From the NCBI RefSeq assembly GCF_013365535.1, contig NZ_CP053590.1, positions 2,594,501-2,658,500 on the forward strand: 64,000 nucleotides of DNA, read 5' to 3'. Below the pieces are notes generated by a model. The model did no database searches. It was not told the origin of the DNA and saw nothing but the letters and a program-made list of their open reading frames with translations. This stretch comes from Aquimarina sp. TRL1. GTDB taxonomy: Bacteria; Bacteroidota; Bacteroidia; Flavobacteriales; Flavobacteriaceae. How positions within the stretch are numbered: the first letter of the stretch is position 1; the number at the start of each line of letters is the position of its first letter. Position numbers and translations under genes: made by a program. Positions 30,218 to 39,051 of the stretch are shown one piece after another.

Positions 30218-30880
30218 ATGAGTATAATCCAAGATTTTTTACAACTCGATGTTGAAAGAATTAAAAACCCGGAGATAAAACAGCAGGTAGAGGATATTAT
30301 CGAGAAATACAAACAAGCTGAAGATAAGGAGTTTTTTGTATCCAATCTTGAATCGGTAATGCAGACATTATATGAAATGGTACAACAGGATTCCTCTGAA
30401 ATTATTCAAGAAGCAGCGGAAGAAAATCCTTGTGAAGATCCTGTAAAGGAAAAGCCTGTTACAAAGAAGCAAGGTAATGCTGCCAAACCTAAAAAACCGA
30501 GCAAAAAGAAAAAAACTCAAAAAGATAAGAAACCGTCAGCCAAAACCACTAAAGAAGATATCTTAAAAATGAGTCCCAGACTAGAAAAATGCAATAAAGA
30601 GTTAAAAGCCTTTCATGCCGCACGCAGGAAGTCACTTCCTCAAAAAACACCCCCAACACGCTATACAAAGATCAAAAGGCATATCCTGGCATTGGGAAAA
30701 CTCATTCCTCCACGGCTAAAGGAGAATCTACAGGTTCAGCAGGAAACTAAAAAAATACTGATGAAAGCCCATAGGGACATCCTTAATAATTTCAAAATGA
30801 CCTCTTTAAAAAATGTAAAACGAGATCAAACAGAGATCAAAGAGAACTTTCAAAAGATTGAAGAAAAATTAGAAGAATAA
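30218..30880 (+). CDS. Lys-rich hypothetical protein, 220 residues
   Basis: N-terminal helical part, then a Pro/Lys low-complexity stretch (about residues 85-112), then a helical, basic C-terminal part. Charge and disorder suggest DNA or RNA binding (inference). No family recognised. Confidence 0.6.
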   Translation: MSIIQDFLQLDVERIKNPEIKQQVEDIIEKYKQAEDKEFFVSNLESVMQTLYEMVQQDSSEIIQEAAEENPCEDPVKEKPVTKKQGNAAKPKKPSKKKKTQKDKKPSAKTTKEDILKMSPRLEKCNKELKAFHAARRKSLPQKTPPTRYTKIKRHILALGKLIPPRLKENLQVQQETKKILMKAHRDILNNFKMTSLKNVKRDQTEIKENFQKIEEKLEE

Positions 30881-30898
30881 CCCTCTTAAAAAAAGCAT

Positions 30899-31123
30899 AT
30901 GAAAATTGATAAAACTGTAATAATTATTACCTCAGTAGGATTAGCTATCGGATTTGCAGAGGCGCTGATATACTATAACCTGGGAACAAACGCCAATAAG
31001 AAGAAGTTCAAATTCGGGGTTCCTAAAGGAAAACAACTGGTTAAAAATATGGGAGTTGTACTAGCTACATCTGCTCTTACTGCCATCCTATCGTATAAAA
31101 TTGAGCAATCTTTTAAGAGCTAA
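30899..31123 (+). CDS. Small two-TM membrane protein
   Basis: 74 residues with hydrophobic segments at about 7-27 and 47-66 joined by a basic loop (NANKKKFKFGVPKGK). Starts 18 bases after the previous gene. Candidate virion membrane protein or holin-like protein; not recognised. Confidence 0.6.
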   Translation: MKIDKTVIIITSVGLAIGFAEALIYYNLGTNANKKKFKFGVPKGKQLVKNMGVVLATSALTAILSYKIEQSFKS

Positions 31124-31164
31124 ACAACCAACTGTTAAAAAGAATAATAGTAAAAACAAGTACA

Positions 31165-31665
31165 ATGAAACCTGTAAAATTTAAAGAATTTATAACCGCA
31201 AACAAGCTTAAGGTATCTGAACTTCCAAAACCTCTGATAGATAAAATCGATATTTTCTGGAAACTATACGAGCTCCTGGATTCTATTATGGATACTGACC
31301 GACAGGAATTAATCGAACAACTCCAGCAGCTCGACTATGAAATCCTGGGAGATATAGAACAGCAATATGAAGAACAGCTGGAAAATAATGATCGATTCGA
31401 GCAGCTGATCAAATCTCCTTTGGTAACACAAGCCTTCAAAGAGAAAGTAAAGCAAAAGATTCGTACAGATATTACCATAATCAAGGAATTAGTCAGTATG
31501 GGACGAACCAGGGATTTAACCCGGGAAGAGCTGGAAAGTATGGGGTTAAAAACAAAGCTTGGAAAAAATACCCAAATAGGTCAAAACACCTTGAGGCGCA
31601 AAACAAAATGGTTCTATTACTACTATGATATTATTGATAACAAAAGTAGTAATACCCTCAAATAG
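31165..31665 (+). CDS. Hypothetical protein, member A of a paralogous pair
   Basis: 166 residues, helical. Shares layout and motifs with the neighbour at 31708: an N-terminal KFKEFI/KFQDFL block, a central QLDYEIL/QTDLEIL block and a C-terminal block with ELESMGLKTKLGKNT or ELKAMGLQSDLFWNT. Both are 166 residues long, so they arose by tandem duplication. Function unknown. Confidence 0.65.
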   Translation: MKPVKFKEFITANKLKVSELPKPLIDKIDIFWKLYELLDSIMDTDRQELIEQLQQLDYEILGDIEQQYEEQLENNDRFEQLIKSPLVTQAFKEKVKQKIRTDITIIKELVSMGRTRDLTREELESMGLKTKLGKNTQIGQNTLRRKTKWFYYYYDIIDNKSSNTLK

Positions 31666-31707
31666 ATCATCATCAATCATCATCAATTCATAAAACGAAC
31701 AGAAATC

Positions 31708-32208
31708 ATGCAATACAGCACCATAAAATTTCAGGATTTTTTACAAATCAATGGCATTAGCTCTTATTTCCTTCACAAATCCATCAAAGAGAAAATTGCC
31801 GCTTTTAATCATAAAATAGCACTCTTAGCCACTGCCAAAGAGGATGATAAGGTTAAGACGAACATTGTTAATGAACTGCAACAAACGGATCTGGAAATCT
31901 TAAAAAACATAAAAAAACACCTGATAGCAAGAATTTTAAAAACCGCAGAAAATGACATAGAGATTGTCCGATTACTTAAAAGGACAAGGTGGACTATAGA
32001 TATTCATTACAATGAATTAAAAGCTATGGGACTACAAAGCGATTTGTTTTGGAATACAACCATTTTTGGAAAATTAAAACTAGTTAGAATTGAAGATTAT
32101 TCCACTTCTTATTATATCGTTCCCATCGCTAAAAGGTTACATATTAAAAAGCTGCTGGCATCTATTAAAACTACCGGAAAACCTATTGTTGAATTTCTAA
32201 GTAAGTAG
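31708..32208 (+). CDS. Hypothetical protein, member B of a paralogous pair
   Basis: 166 residues, same length and motif order as the gene at 31165. The middle is less acidic than in the first copy. Followed by the DnaA-like gene after four bases. Confidence 0.65.
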   Translation: MQYSTIKFQDFLQINGISSYFLHKSIKEKIAAFNHKIALLATAKEDDKVKTNIVNELQQTDLEILKNIKKHLIARILKTAENDIEIVRLLKRTRWTIDIHYNELKAMGLQSDLFWNTTIFGKLKLVRIEDYSTSYYIVPIAKRLHIKKLLASIKTTGKPIVEFLSK

Positions 32209-32212
32209 CTCT

Positions 32213-32671
32213 ATGGATCAAAGAGAAAACAAGGTAGGATATGCTGATCTAAGCAAAGGGATTGAGCTGCTTATCAGCAAATTTGGCATTGATAAAACCG
32301 CAGCAATTATAAGACAAATAACCGATACAGTGACAATAGTCAAAAGTGAAAAATTAAAAACTCAGTTACTGCTCACCTACATTTACTATGAGAGTCAACA
32401 CCTTTTTAAGTGTAAGCAGTCTAAATCCAAAACAGAAAGCTCTAAAGAGTTCAAAGACTCCAGGATGGTAACCTATCACCTTATTAAGAAGTATACCAAT
32501 ATGAGTTATCAGCAATTAGGAAAACGATTCGGACAATCCAAACGGGCAGTAATCCATCATTATAATAAGTGTGAGAGTTTATTGTCTATCCCTAAATCCA
32601 ATAAAGATTTTGTCAGCAAATACCAAAGACTGGAGCAAAAAACCATCCAATACATGACCACATTAAAATAA
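32213..32671 (+). CDS. DnaA domain IV-like DNA-binding protein
   Basis: 152 residues. Residues about 83-125 (YHLIKKYTNMSYQQLGKRFG, then QSKRAVIHHYNKCESLL) match the pattern of the DnaA C-terminal HTH, in which a conserved iGr-FGgRdHsTVlha-ki segment reads DnaA boxes; here GQSKRAVIHHYNK replaces GRDHTTVLHACRK. The N-terminal half is helical and unrecognised, and no AAA+ ATPase part is present. It could bind the element's origin or act as a regulator. Confidence 0.6.
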   Translation: MDQRENKVGYADLSKGIELLISKFGIDKTAAIIRQITDTVTIVKSEKLKTQLLLTYIYYESQHLFKCKQSKSKTESSKEFKDSRMVTYHLIKKYTNMSYQQLGKRFGQSKRAVIHHYNKCESLLSIPKSNKDFVSKYQRLEQKTIQYMTTLK

Positions 32672-32678
32672 ACCACAA

Positions 32679-33641
32679 ATGAAAGATGTTGAAAAAGAAA
32701 TAATAGAAACCTTAAGCAAAGACCCTGATGCCATTGGTTTAGAAGAGTTACAGTCAGAACAATATAGCCCCTTAAATAAGGCTGTAAAAGAAAAAGAAAA
32801 GGATACTGGTAAAGCTACAAAAAACTGGAATCTCTGGAAGCCAACCCATCAAACTAATCCTATAGAAAATCCAAAAGATCAAAGAGTAAGTGATACGATA
32901 GATCAAAGGCAGGACAATATGCAGGAAAATTTCCAGAGTAATATCTCAGAGCTTCCCCTGGATGCCCCTGAACAACCAATTGGAAATGATCCTCAGGAAA
33001 ATGAAAGTGCTGATGATGATATCGATGATTCTTCACAGGAAACATTTGAACTGCCTACCGCTACAGCAAAACAGGCAGCAGATACCATATTGGGAATGAC
33101 CAATAATGTATTGGGGGTGGGAAGTGGCTATTTTGTTAAAATCCGGAAGAATAAAGAGTTCTATCAGTATAGCGAAATTGTTGAACTTATTGATCAACAA
33201 AATCAAAAGAATATACAACGGGTTAAGCTGGATAAGGAAGATAAGACTATGCTTAAACCTCTTATTGTCGCTATGCTAAAGAAAAAGGCAAAAAAACTTA
33301 CCGTTGAACAGCAACTAATGGGGGCAGTTTTTTCCATTCTTGTAAAAAAAACGCAAACGGTATTGGAACTGCGTGGTGAAAATGAAATTCTTTATGATCG
33401 TATTGTGGATATTGTTAGCGAGGAAAAAAAACGTTCCGAGCAGAAAACAAAGCCACAAAGCGCTGACCAGGATATACTACATACAGACTATAGTGAAATC
33501 AATGAAAATACAGAGTCACAGCAAGAGGGGGAATCTGAAGAATATGATTCTTTTTCTATGCAAGCCCCCCTTATCGACCCCTTGACTGTTTCTTCAAAAG
33601 AAGAGATGGAAGAAACCACAGATTCTCCGGCTAAACAATAG
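32679..33641 (+). CDS. Hypothetical acidic protein, 320 residues
   Basis: Disordered, Glu/Asp/Gln-rich ends flank a central folded part (about residues 125-245) with TILGMTNNVLGVGSG and ILVKKTQTVLELRGEN. It directly precedes the packaging-type ATPase by six bases, so an assembly or scaffolding role is possible (inference). No family recognised. Confidence 0.6.
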   Translation: MKDVEKEIIETLSKDPDAIGLEELQSEQYSPLNKAVKEKEKDTGKATKNWNLWKPTHQTNPIENPKDQRVSDTIDQRQDNMQENFQSNISELPLDAPEQPIGNDPQENESADDDIDDSSQETFELPTATAKQAADTILGMTNNVLGVGSGYFVKIRKNKEFYQYSEIVELIDQQNQKNIQRVKLDKEDKTMLKPLIVAMLKKKAKKLTVEQQLMGAVFSILVKKTQTVLELRGENEILYDRIVDIVSEEKKRSEQKTKPQSADQDILHTDYSEINENTESQQEGESEEYDSFSMQAPLIDPLTVSSKEEMEETTDSPAKQ

Positions 33642-33647
33642 AGAAAT

Positions 33648-34580
33648 ATGGGAAGAAAAAAAAATACGCCGACCCGTGGAAAAAAACTGATCTCTTATAG
33701 AAAAGAAAAACTGGAAAGGCAAAATATAATTATTGTTGTTTGTGGAGAAACCGGAGTTGGAAAGACTCATAGAAACAAACAGGAAATAAAAAGGTATCTC
33801 TTAGATAACCCCTCAATTGGAAAAAAGGGACGTAAAGTCCTGGCATTTGATACTAATGATGATGATTACTCTGAATTTAGAACTGTAAACCCTAATTATT
33901 TAAAAGCACTTACTGCTATTGCTTGTAGACGAATACGCCCATTTAACCCTGATGGCTCCCCTATGGATGATGATCAGAAAAAAGAAGTGGTCTATAAAAT
34001 CCTAAAGCATTATAAAAACGGGATGGTAGTACTGGATGATATTGATAATTACATGGTCGGTGCAAAAGGACAATCCATGATTGGGGCATTATGTACGGTA
34101 CGTCATAAGGGAATTGATCTATTACTTACCCATCAGTCTATTGCGAAGATTAGTCCTTCTGAATGGCAAAATTGTACATGGCTTCGTTTGCATCACCAGG
34201 TGGATGATGCAACCTCTTATCGAAAAAGAATCCCAAAATATCAAATGGTACGTATTGCTCAATTGATTGTAGATGAGCAATACAGCCTATCCACACTTGC
34301 TTATTTAGAAGGTAAGCTCCCTGAAAAAGAATATGAAAAACAAAAGAGTTTCTTTGTATATGTAAATATGAGACAACGTAAAATTATGGGGTGTAGCAGG
34401 GCAGCATTTATACGAGCCTGTAAACGATTTATTGATCAGGAAGAAGGAAAAAAAGTACGAATGTTACTACAGGAACGAGATTTTAAAGGAAAACTCAAAT
34501 ACAAAAATCGCAATGCTGCTATTATAAAAATGATCAGTGATTATACCCTATACCATCAGCCTAATATTGAAGAACCGTAG
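33648..34580 (+). CDS. HerA/FtsK-superfamily ATPase, candidate genome-packaging ATPase
   Basis: 310 residues. Walker A CGETGVGKT at about residues 32-40; Walker B GMVVLDDID at about 125-133; then LLLTHQSIAKISPSEW at about 158-173, where the polar Gln after the sensor strand is typical of the FtsK/HerA and A32/P9 packaging ATPases. Size is close to PRD1 P9-type enzymes (about 230-310) and far below FtsK or TraD. There is no membrane segment. In tailless dsDNA viruses such an ATPase pumps the genome into the capsid. A Zot-like ATPase is the main alternative, but Zot proteins usually have a membrane segment. Confidence 0.7.
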   Translation: MGRKKNTPTRGKKLISYRKEKLERQNIIIVVCGETGVGKTHRNKQEIKRYLLDNPSIGKKGRKVLAFDTNDDDYSEFRTVNPNYLKALTAIACRRIRPFNPDGSPMDDDQKKEVVYKILKHYKNGMVVLDDIDNYMVGAKGQSMIGALCTVRHKGIDLLLTHQSIAKISPSEWQNCTWLRLHHQVDDATSYRKRIPKYQMVRIAQLIVDEQYSLSTLAYLEGKLPEKEYEKQKSFFVYVNMRQRKIMGCSRAAFIRACKRFIDQEEGKKVRMLLQERDFKGKLKYKNRNAAIIKMISDYTLYHQPNIEEP

Positions 34581-34751
34581 TACTACATTTTCTGTTTTGA
34601 TTTAAGAGAAGTACCCCGTACAACTATCGAGTTTTATATCCTTACAGTGACGTTAAAACGTAAAAGTTTTATTATTTTAGTTATTTATATAATGGATATA
34701 TGTGCTGGTATACATATATCATTGTTACTAGCAAGCTAAAAAACATTGTGA
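34581..34751. other. AT-rich gap between ATPase and cargo block
   Basis: No gene seen. Contains GTACCCCGTAC (about 34611) and a short inverted repeat ATATATG/CATATAT around 34697-34718. It may mark the insertion point of the lower-GC cargo. Confidence 0.4.
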
Positions 34752-35450
34752 ATGGAAATATTTGACCAATCGAAATCTCTGATAGAAAACTTATCACACT
34801 TAAGTTCGACAATTGTTGGAATTGTAAGCTTGATAATAATTTGGCAATTAATCGTAGCAGTAAAGAGTTTAAAAACCGCAAAAAACTCATTACAACAAGC
34901 AAAAGACGAATTCACAATTTCTTCAAAAAGATATTCAGCTCACGAAGCGGCAAAGCTTTGTGAAAAATTTACTGATATAACTTTCAGGAAAATAAATGAA
35001 TTTGAAAGAAACAATGTGGAATTAGTCAAGCAATATCCGAAAGTTCTTGAGCCAATTAAAAGTTGGGATTCTTCATCTAAAATAATTGTTGCAAATCCTA
35101 AAGAAACAATTGAATCTGTGGATAAAATATTTAATGCAAATAGTGAGTTCTTTCTAAATATCCTAAATGAGTTTGAAGTCTTTGCTATGCATTTTACTAA
35201 ACAGATTGCGGATGAAGATATAGCATTCCAGACTGTAGGAAAGACCTTTTTAGATTATGTAGAAAATTTTCATCCAATAATTCTGATAATAAACAGTGGA
35301 CAAAAAGGTACTGCCTTTCGTAATATTAGAGAATTGTATGGGATGTGGCAAAATAAAACCAAGAGACAAACCTTAACTCAATTATCAGAAAAAGTAAAAG
35401 AAGAACTTGAAAAAACAGTTGAAAAAAAAGTAAGACCGTTTGGAACATAA
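34752..35450 (+). CDS. Membrane-anchored hypothetical protein (cargo)
   Basis: 232 residues with one hydrophobic segment (about 18-38), then a coiled-coil-prone region (KTAKNSLQQAKDEFTISSKR) and a helical cytoplasmic part. The layout resembles DUF4760-like proteins but I cannot confirm a family. Base use is more AT-rich than in the phage genes on either side. It is followed by an attC-like hairpin. Confidence 0.6.
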   Translation: MEIFDQSKSLIENLSHLSSTIVGIVSLIIIWQLIVAVKSLKTAKNSLQQAKDEFTISSKRYSAHEAAKLCEKFTDITFRKINEFERNNVELVKQYPKVLEPIKSWDSSSKIIVANPKETIESVDKIFNANSEFFLNILNEFEVFAMHFTKQIADEDIAFQTVGKTFLDYVENFHPIILIINSGQKGTAFRNIRELYGMWQNKTKRQTLTQLSEKVKEELEKTVEKKVRPFGT

Positions 35451-35460
35451 AGAAAAACCA

Positions 35461-35590
35461 GCAGACAACAATGTATAACCGAAATTACTGCGGATTAGAC
35501 TTCGTCCGAATCCACTTGGAATTGCTAATGTCTGTACTAAACCGAAAATTAATCCATATTAACCCGTAACTGACAGTTATATGAGACCGT
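35461..35590. repeat. attC-like imperfect inverted repeat in cargo block
   Basis: TATAAC (35474-35479) and GTTATA (35576-35581) form outer inverted ends. Inside is a strong hairpin, GGATTAGAC-TTC-GTCCGAATCC (35492-35513), and AACCCGTAAC near 35560. A similar AACCCGTTAC with TTTGAGAG context occurs near 37022-37044, just before the gene at 37045. This organisation resembles integron attC sites that follow single-gene cassettes. The core bases do not match GTTRRRY exactly, so this remains a suggestion. Confidence 0.4.
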
Positions 35591-35751
35591 CAGTCTGTCT
35601 GAAAACCTCACTTTTTAATTTTAGTATAAGGCAGAGGGGACTTTGAAAGTTTTCAAATATGAGATTCTTATAGAGGTAGAATGAGTTTTGAGAAAGACTG
35701 ACATTATTGGTAATTTACTGAATAAAAAACAACAAATTAATTTAAACAAAT

Positions 35752-36351
35752 ATGAAACCAAATCTTTTGATAATCGCAATGTTGACAACTTTAGCCTTCA
35801 CCTCTTGTAAAGAAACTCCGAAAGAAAAAAACAAAGAAGCTGTAATAGAAACAAATGTTGAGACTACATCAGAAAAAAACTCAGAAGAAATTTTGACAAG
35901 TACAGCAACCGATAAAGAAGGAAACGAGTTGAAAATGTCTTTTAACAATACAAAAAATACAGCTACGGTAAAATATAATGGAAAAACTATCGAATTAGTC
36001 GGACAAGTGGTTGCATCGGGAATCCTTTATAAAAATGAAACCTATAAATTGACAGGAAAGGGACACAACATACAACTAACAAAAGATGGGGAAGTAGTTT
36101 TTTCTCATGAAGACGAAATTGTAAAAAGTACGGTAAAAAACAAAGCAGGACAAACACTCGATATGACTTTTAATAACACCACAAATAAAGCAATCATTTT
36201 TCTTAATGGCGGGGAACAAATTGAATTATTGGGACAAAAACCAGCCTCTGGGATTTGGTATAAAAACAATCACTACGAATTGACTGGGAAAGGCGAAGAA
36301 ATTGAACTGAAAAAAGATGGAGAAACAGTATTTAAAAGATTGGATAGATAG
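35752..36351 (+). CDS. Lipoprotein with two MliC-like (lysozyme-inhibitor) repeats
   Basis: 199 residues. Signal peptide ending in the lipobox-like LAFTSC (Cys about 19). Two repeats of about 75 residues follow, each with a MSFNNT or MTFNNT segment, then GQVVASGILYKNETY or GQKPASGIWYKNNHY, then LTGKG and a terminal KDGE strand; this resembles the ASG-Y-KG pattern of membrane-bound lysozyme inhibitors (MliC/PliC). It would inhibit muramidases in the cell envelope. Part of the lower-GC cargo, overlapping the next gene by 35 bases. Confidence 0.6.
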   Translation: MKPNLLIIAMLTTLAFTSCKETPKEKNKEAVIETNVETTSEKNSEEILTSTATDKEGNELKMSFNNTKNTATVKYNGKTIELVGQVVASGILYKNETYKLTGKGHNIQLTKDGEVVFSHEDEIVKSTVKNKAGQTLDMTFNNTTNKAIIFLNGGEQIELLGQKPASGIWYKNNHYELTGKGEEIELKKDGETVFKRLDR

Positions 36352-36808
36352 TGATAAAAAACTCCAAGATCTTATAGTTGAAATAGAGTCAACGGGAAAG
36401 TCGAATAACGAAAAGGCAGAATTAGCATTTGAAAAATTAAGCACTCTATACAATATTCCAAGAATGCCAATAGATGTAAATGAAGGTTTTGAATTTAAAT
36501 CTAAAAACCCATTGAAAGAAATAATAGATAAAAGATCTCTTTTTGAAGAACACACTCTGATAAAATACCTTTCAAAAGAAAATGAAGACCCCCGTGGAAT
36601 GGTTTTGTTAGCAACTTGGCATTTGTTAAATGATTATCGAGTGGATTTATGGCAAATTGCTGAGAAAGAATTTGGGGGAAATATTCCTGACCGATGCCAA
36701 ATTGGAATTCGAGGAAGTGGAATCTATGGAGAAGTGGTGTTTCCAAACAAGGAAGGCAAATCGTGGTCTGAACTTGGATGCCTAAAAAATAACTTACTAA
36801 TTGAGTAA
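36317..36808 (+). CDS. Hypothetical protein, 163 residues (cargo)
   Basis: Soluble, acidic, unrecognised, with LIKYLSKENEDPRGMVLLATWHLLNDYR in the middle. The first ATG (36317) overlaps the lipoprotein gene in another frame; no later ATG near the start fits as well. The following 236 bases hold a small hairpin (CCTTATA/TATAAGG near 36824) and no gene. Confidence 0.5.
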   Translation: MEKQYLKDWIDSDKKLQDLIVEIESTGKSNNEKAELAFEKLSTLYNIPRMPIDVNEGFEFKSKNPLKEIIDKRSLFEEHTLIKYLSKENEDPRGMVLLATWHLLNDYRVDLWQIAEKEFGGNIPDRCQIGIRGSGIYGEVVFPNKEGKSWSELGCLKNNLLIE

Positions 36809-37044
36809 GTATGTATGCCAACACCTTATAAAAACTATAAGGCAGATTGAAATATTAAAATCAAAATAGCACACATTTTCGTTTTCATCAAGTCAACTTG
36901 TACTGGAGCAATCCATATTGCTTATTTTTAATGGAATCAGATAATAGTGCAATACTTCAAACTTTAAAAATCCATTTTTTATTAAATTTAGGAAAACAAT
37001 AGTCTTACTACTTTTATATAAACCCGTTACTAGTAATTTGAGAG

Positions 37045-38082
37045 ATGAATAATTTAAATAATATAATTAAATCAATACAGAAACAGAATCATGCAGTGCC
37101 AAATACTGTTGGTTTATCTGGATTAACAAGTAATACAAAATATATTCAATCGATGAATAAAATAAATTCCAATTTGACAGGTTTAGGTGGAATTTCGGAG
37201 ATTGCAAGAGATAGAGTATTACAAACGGAAAGATTAAGTAAAAATACAATGCTAGGTCGTAATTTGGCGGTACAAAGCGCTTCACTACAAGTGCCTAAAA
37301 ATAACTTTGTATTATCTGGTTTGATTTCTTCTTTATCACAATTAAAATTAAAAAATAAACTGGTTTCAGATAAACTTGCGGGTCTAGTGACGAGTCAATT
37401 GACAGTGACAGGAAACTTGGGTCAGATTGCACAAACAATTCAGCAATCCCATTTGAATAAATTTAATACTTTAAGCGTAGCGTTACAAGGAGTTTCTAAT
37501 AGTTTTCTGAAAGAAGTTGCAATTGCAAAAACTTGGGAAGATTTTGATATAGTAGAAGAAGCTAATGAAACAATATCAAATATTGCTGAAGAAACTCTAA
37601 ATCAAACTACAACTATTACTCAAAGTGATTTAGAAGAATTTAGAACATCTATCTTAAATAAATTAACCAATTTATTATCGAAAAGTAATTCAGAACGAGC
37701 ACGTAATTTTATTATAGAATTAATAACAGTAATTGGATTCGTTCTCACTCTTTATACTTTACATCAACAGAAAACTGATAAATCAAATAGTCAAATAATA
37801 ATTGAGACAAAAAAAGAACTTGAAAAATTAAGTAGTGATTTTTCTCAGAAAATATCAATCGAGTTACAAAAAATGACTAAAACTCGTGTAGCAAAGACAA
37901 ATGTTAATTTAAGATTTGCTGCAAAAAAGAATAGTAGAAAAATAGGATTGGTTAAAAAAGGACAAATTGTAACTGTAATTGAGACCAGGCATAAATATTT
38001 ATTGATTTCGTATATAGATTTTGAAACCGAAGAACCAAAATCGGGATTTGTTGTCAAGAAGTATTTTGCAACTAAAAAATAA
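37045..38082 (+). CDS. Membrane protein with C-terminal bacterial SH3 domain (cargo)
   Basis: 345 residues. The first 190 are Asn/Ser/Gln-rich and helical, one membrane segment lies at about 222-242, then a short coiled coil, and residues about 282-345 form an SH3-like domain (VNLRFAAKKNSRKIGLVKKGQIVTVIE and later GFVVKKYF). Such domains often bind cell-wall or protein ligands. Flavobacterial proteins of this layout are common near defence genes, but no defence domain is visible here. Confidence 0.6.
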   Translation: MNNLNNIIKSIQKQNHAVPNTVGLSGLTSNTKYIQSMNKINSNLTGLGGISEIARDRVLQTERLSKNTMLGRNLAVQSASLQVPKNNFVLSGLISSLSQLKLKNKLVSDKLAGLVTSQLTVTGNLGQIAQTIQQSHLNKFNTLSVALQGVSNSFLKEVAIAKTWEDFDIVEEANETISNIAEETLNQTTTITQSDLEEFRTSILNKLTNLLSKSNSERARNFIIELITVIGFVLTLYTLHQQKTDKSNSQIIIETKKELEKLSSDFSQKISIELQKMTKTRVAKTNVNLRFAAKKNSRKIGLVKKGQIVTVIETRHKYLLISYIDFETEEPKSGFVVKKYFATKK

Positions 38083-38344
38083 AAAATTGGTAATATCTAA
38101 CATTAAGTAGAGTAATAATTTTAATACTAAATGATCAAATATAAATATTAGATCATTCTAAATTCTTCAGTTTTTATAATACCTAGTGATTATAAATGAT
38201 ATGTCTTATATTCTACTTTCGTAGTATAAGAATAATCTGTTAAAAATCATTATATCAAATAGATAAAAAAACAATTTTTAAAAAATAGCATATCCCGATA
38301 TTTTCCTTCTCAAAAAACCGTAACTAATGTTTATTTTTGGAAAA

Positions 38345-38563
38345 ATGGACATATTAGGAATCGAAGAAATTTTATTGGCATATCATAAGGTAACCGGGAT
38401 CAACCGGGAATATAGTATTACGATGCTTAAAGAATTACCCCTGGATGTAAAAGAAGTCAGATCTGTTTGTATCAATAAAAGTTATATCCAGTTTTATGAG
38501 GAGATAGAAATAGAACACAATAAAAGTGCTATCTATTGGGTATTAGACTCTCATTTTAATTAA
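38345..38563 (+). CDS. Small hypothetical protein, 72-78 residues
   Basis: Starts at ATG 38345 (MDILGIEE) or 38327. Acidic and soluble, not recognised. It converges on the leftward gene at 38583; the 19-base gap leaves no room for separate terminators. The 244 bases upstream hold a short inverted repeat (AATGATC 38130-38136 and GATCATT 38151-38157) and no other gene. Confidence 0.5.
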   Translation: MDILGIEEILLAYHKVTGINREYSITMLKELPLDVKEVRSVCINKSYIQFYEEIEIEHNKSAIYWVLDSHFN

Positions 38564-38582
38564 GGGAACACCACCCAAGAGC

Positions 38583-38906
38583 CTATTGTTTTAAAGGGCT
38601 ATTATATACGTCCCAGGTTTTAGAGTCCGGTTCATATTCATAATACTTCGGGTTGTATTTAAAGCGCTGTTCAGAATAATAGAATGTTTTATATTTCATA
38701 ATAAGCCCCCACAGTATCTTCCTGGCTTGATCTTTTGCCATATTAGGTTTAGGTACATCGTTAAGATAGTAAACTCCTAAATCCATTTTTGCTTTTCCGT
38801 GTTGATTTTCAATACCTAACACTCCATTTTTTAAAGCATCTGCAAAATAATAATCAAAAACATATTGATTAAACACTAATTTTTCCTGAAGTAGTTTGCG
38901 TTTCAT
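38583..38906 (-). CDS. Hypothetical protein, 107 residues, leftward
   Basis: Tyr-rich protein of unknown family, the only leftward gene between 14.5 and 51.2 kb. Its upstream region carries two related palindromes (38908-38922 and 38940-38952), the first only one base from the ATG, which suggests autoregulation or control of the late region starting at 39215. No clear HTH was recognised. Confidence 0.6.
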   Translation of the reverse strand: MKRKLLQEKLVFNQYVFDYYFADALKNGVLGIENQHGKAKMDLGVYYLNDVPKPNMAKDQARKILWGLIMKYKTFYYSEQRFKYNPKYYEYEPDSKTWDVYNSPLKQ

Positions 38907-38907
38907 A

Positions 38908-38952
38908 TTGGAATATTTCCAACAAAAATATAAATTAAATGGAATTATTCCA
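38908..38952. promoter_or_regulatory. Paired palindromic operator candidates
   Basis: TTGGAA-TAT-TTCCAA at 38908-38922 and TGGAATTATTCCA at 38940-38952. Both share TGGAAT...TTCCA half-sites and lie between the leftward gene at 38906 and the late rightward region. Likely binding sites for one dimeric regulator. Confidence 0.55.
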
Positions 38953-38985
38953 TAATTAAAATATAGTTTTACCGTATTTTAATTA
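38953..38985. repeat. Perfect 11-bp inverted repeat
   Basis: TAATTAAAATA (38953-38963) and TATTTTAATTA (38975-38985) are exact reverse complements with an 11-base spacer. Adjacent to the paired palindromes, so probably part of the same control region. Confidence 0.6.
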
Positions 38986-39051
38986 TGATACATCATCAAT
39001 TTACAGGGAATCTTCCTTTTAAAAAGTTTCAGGGAATTTGACTCTTTTTTT

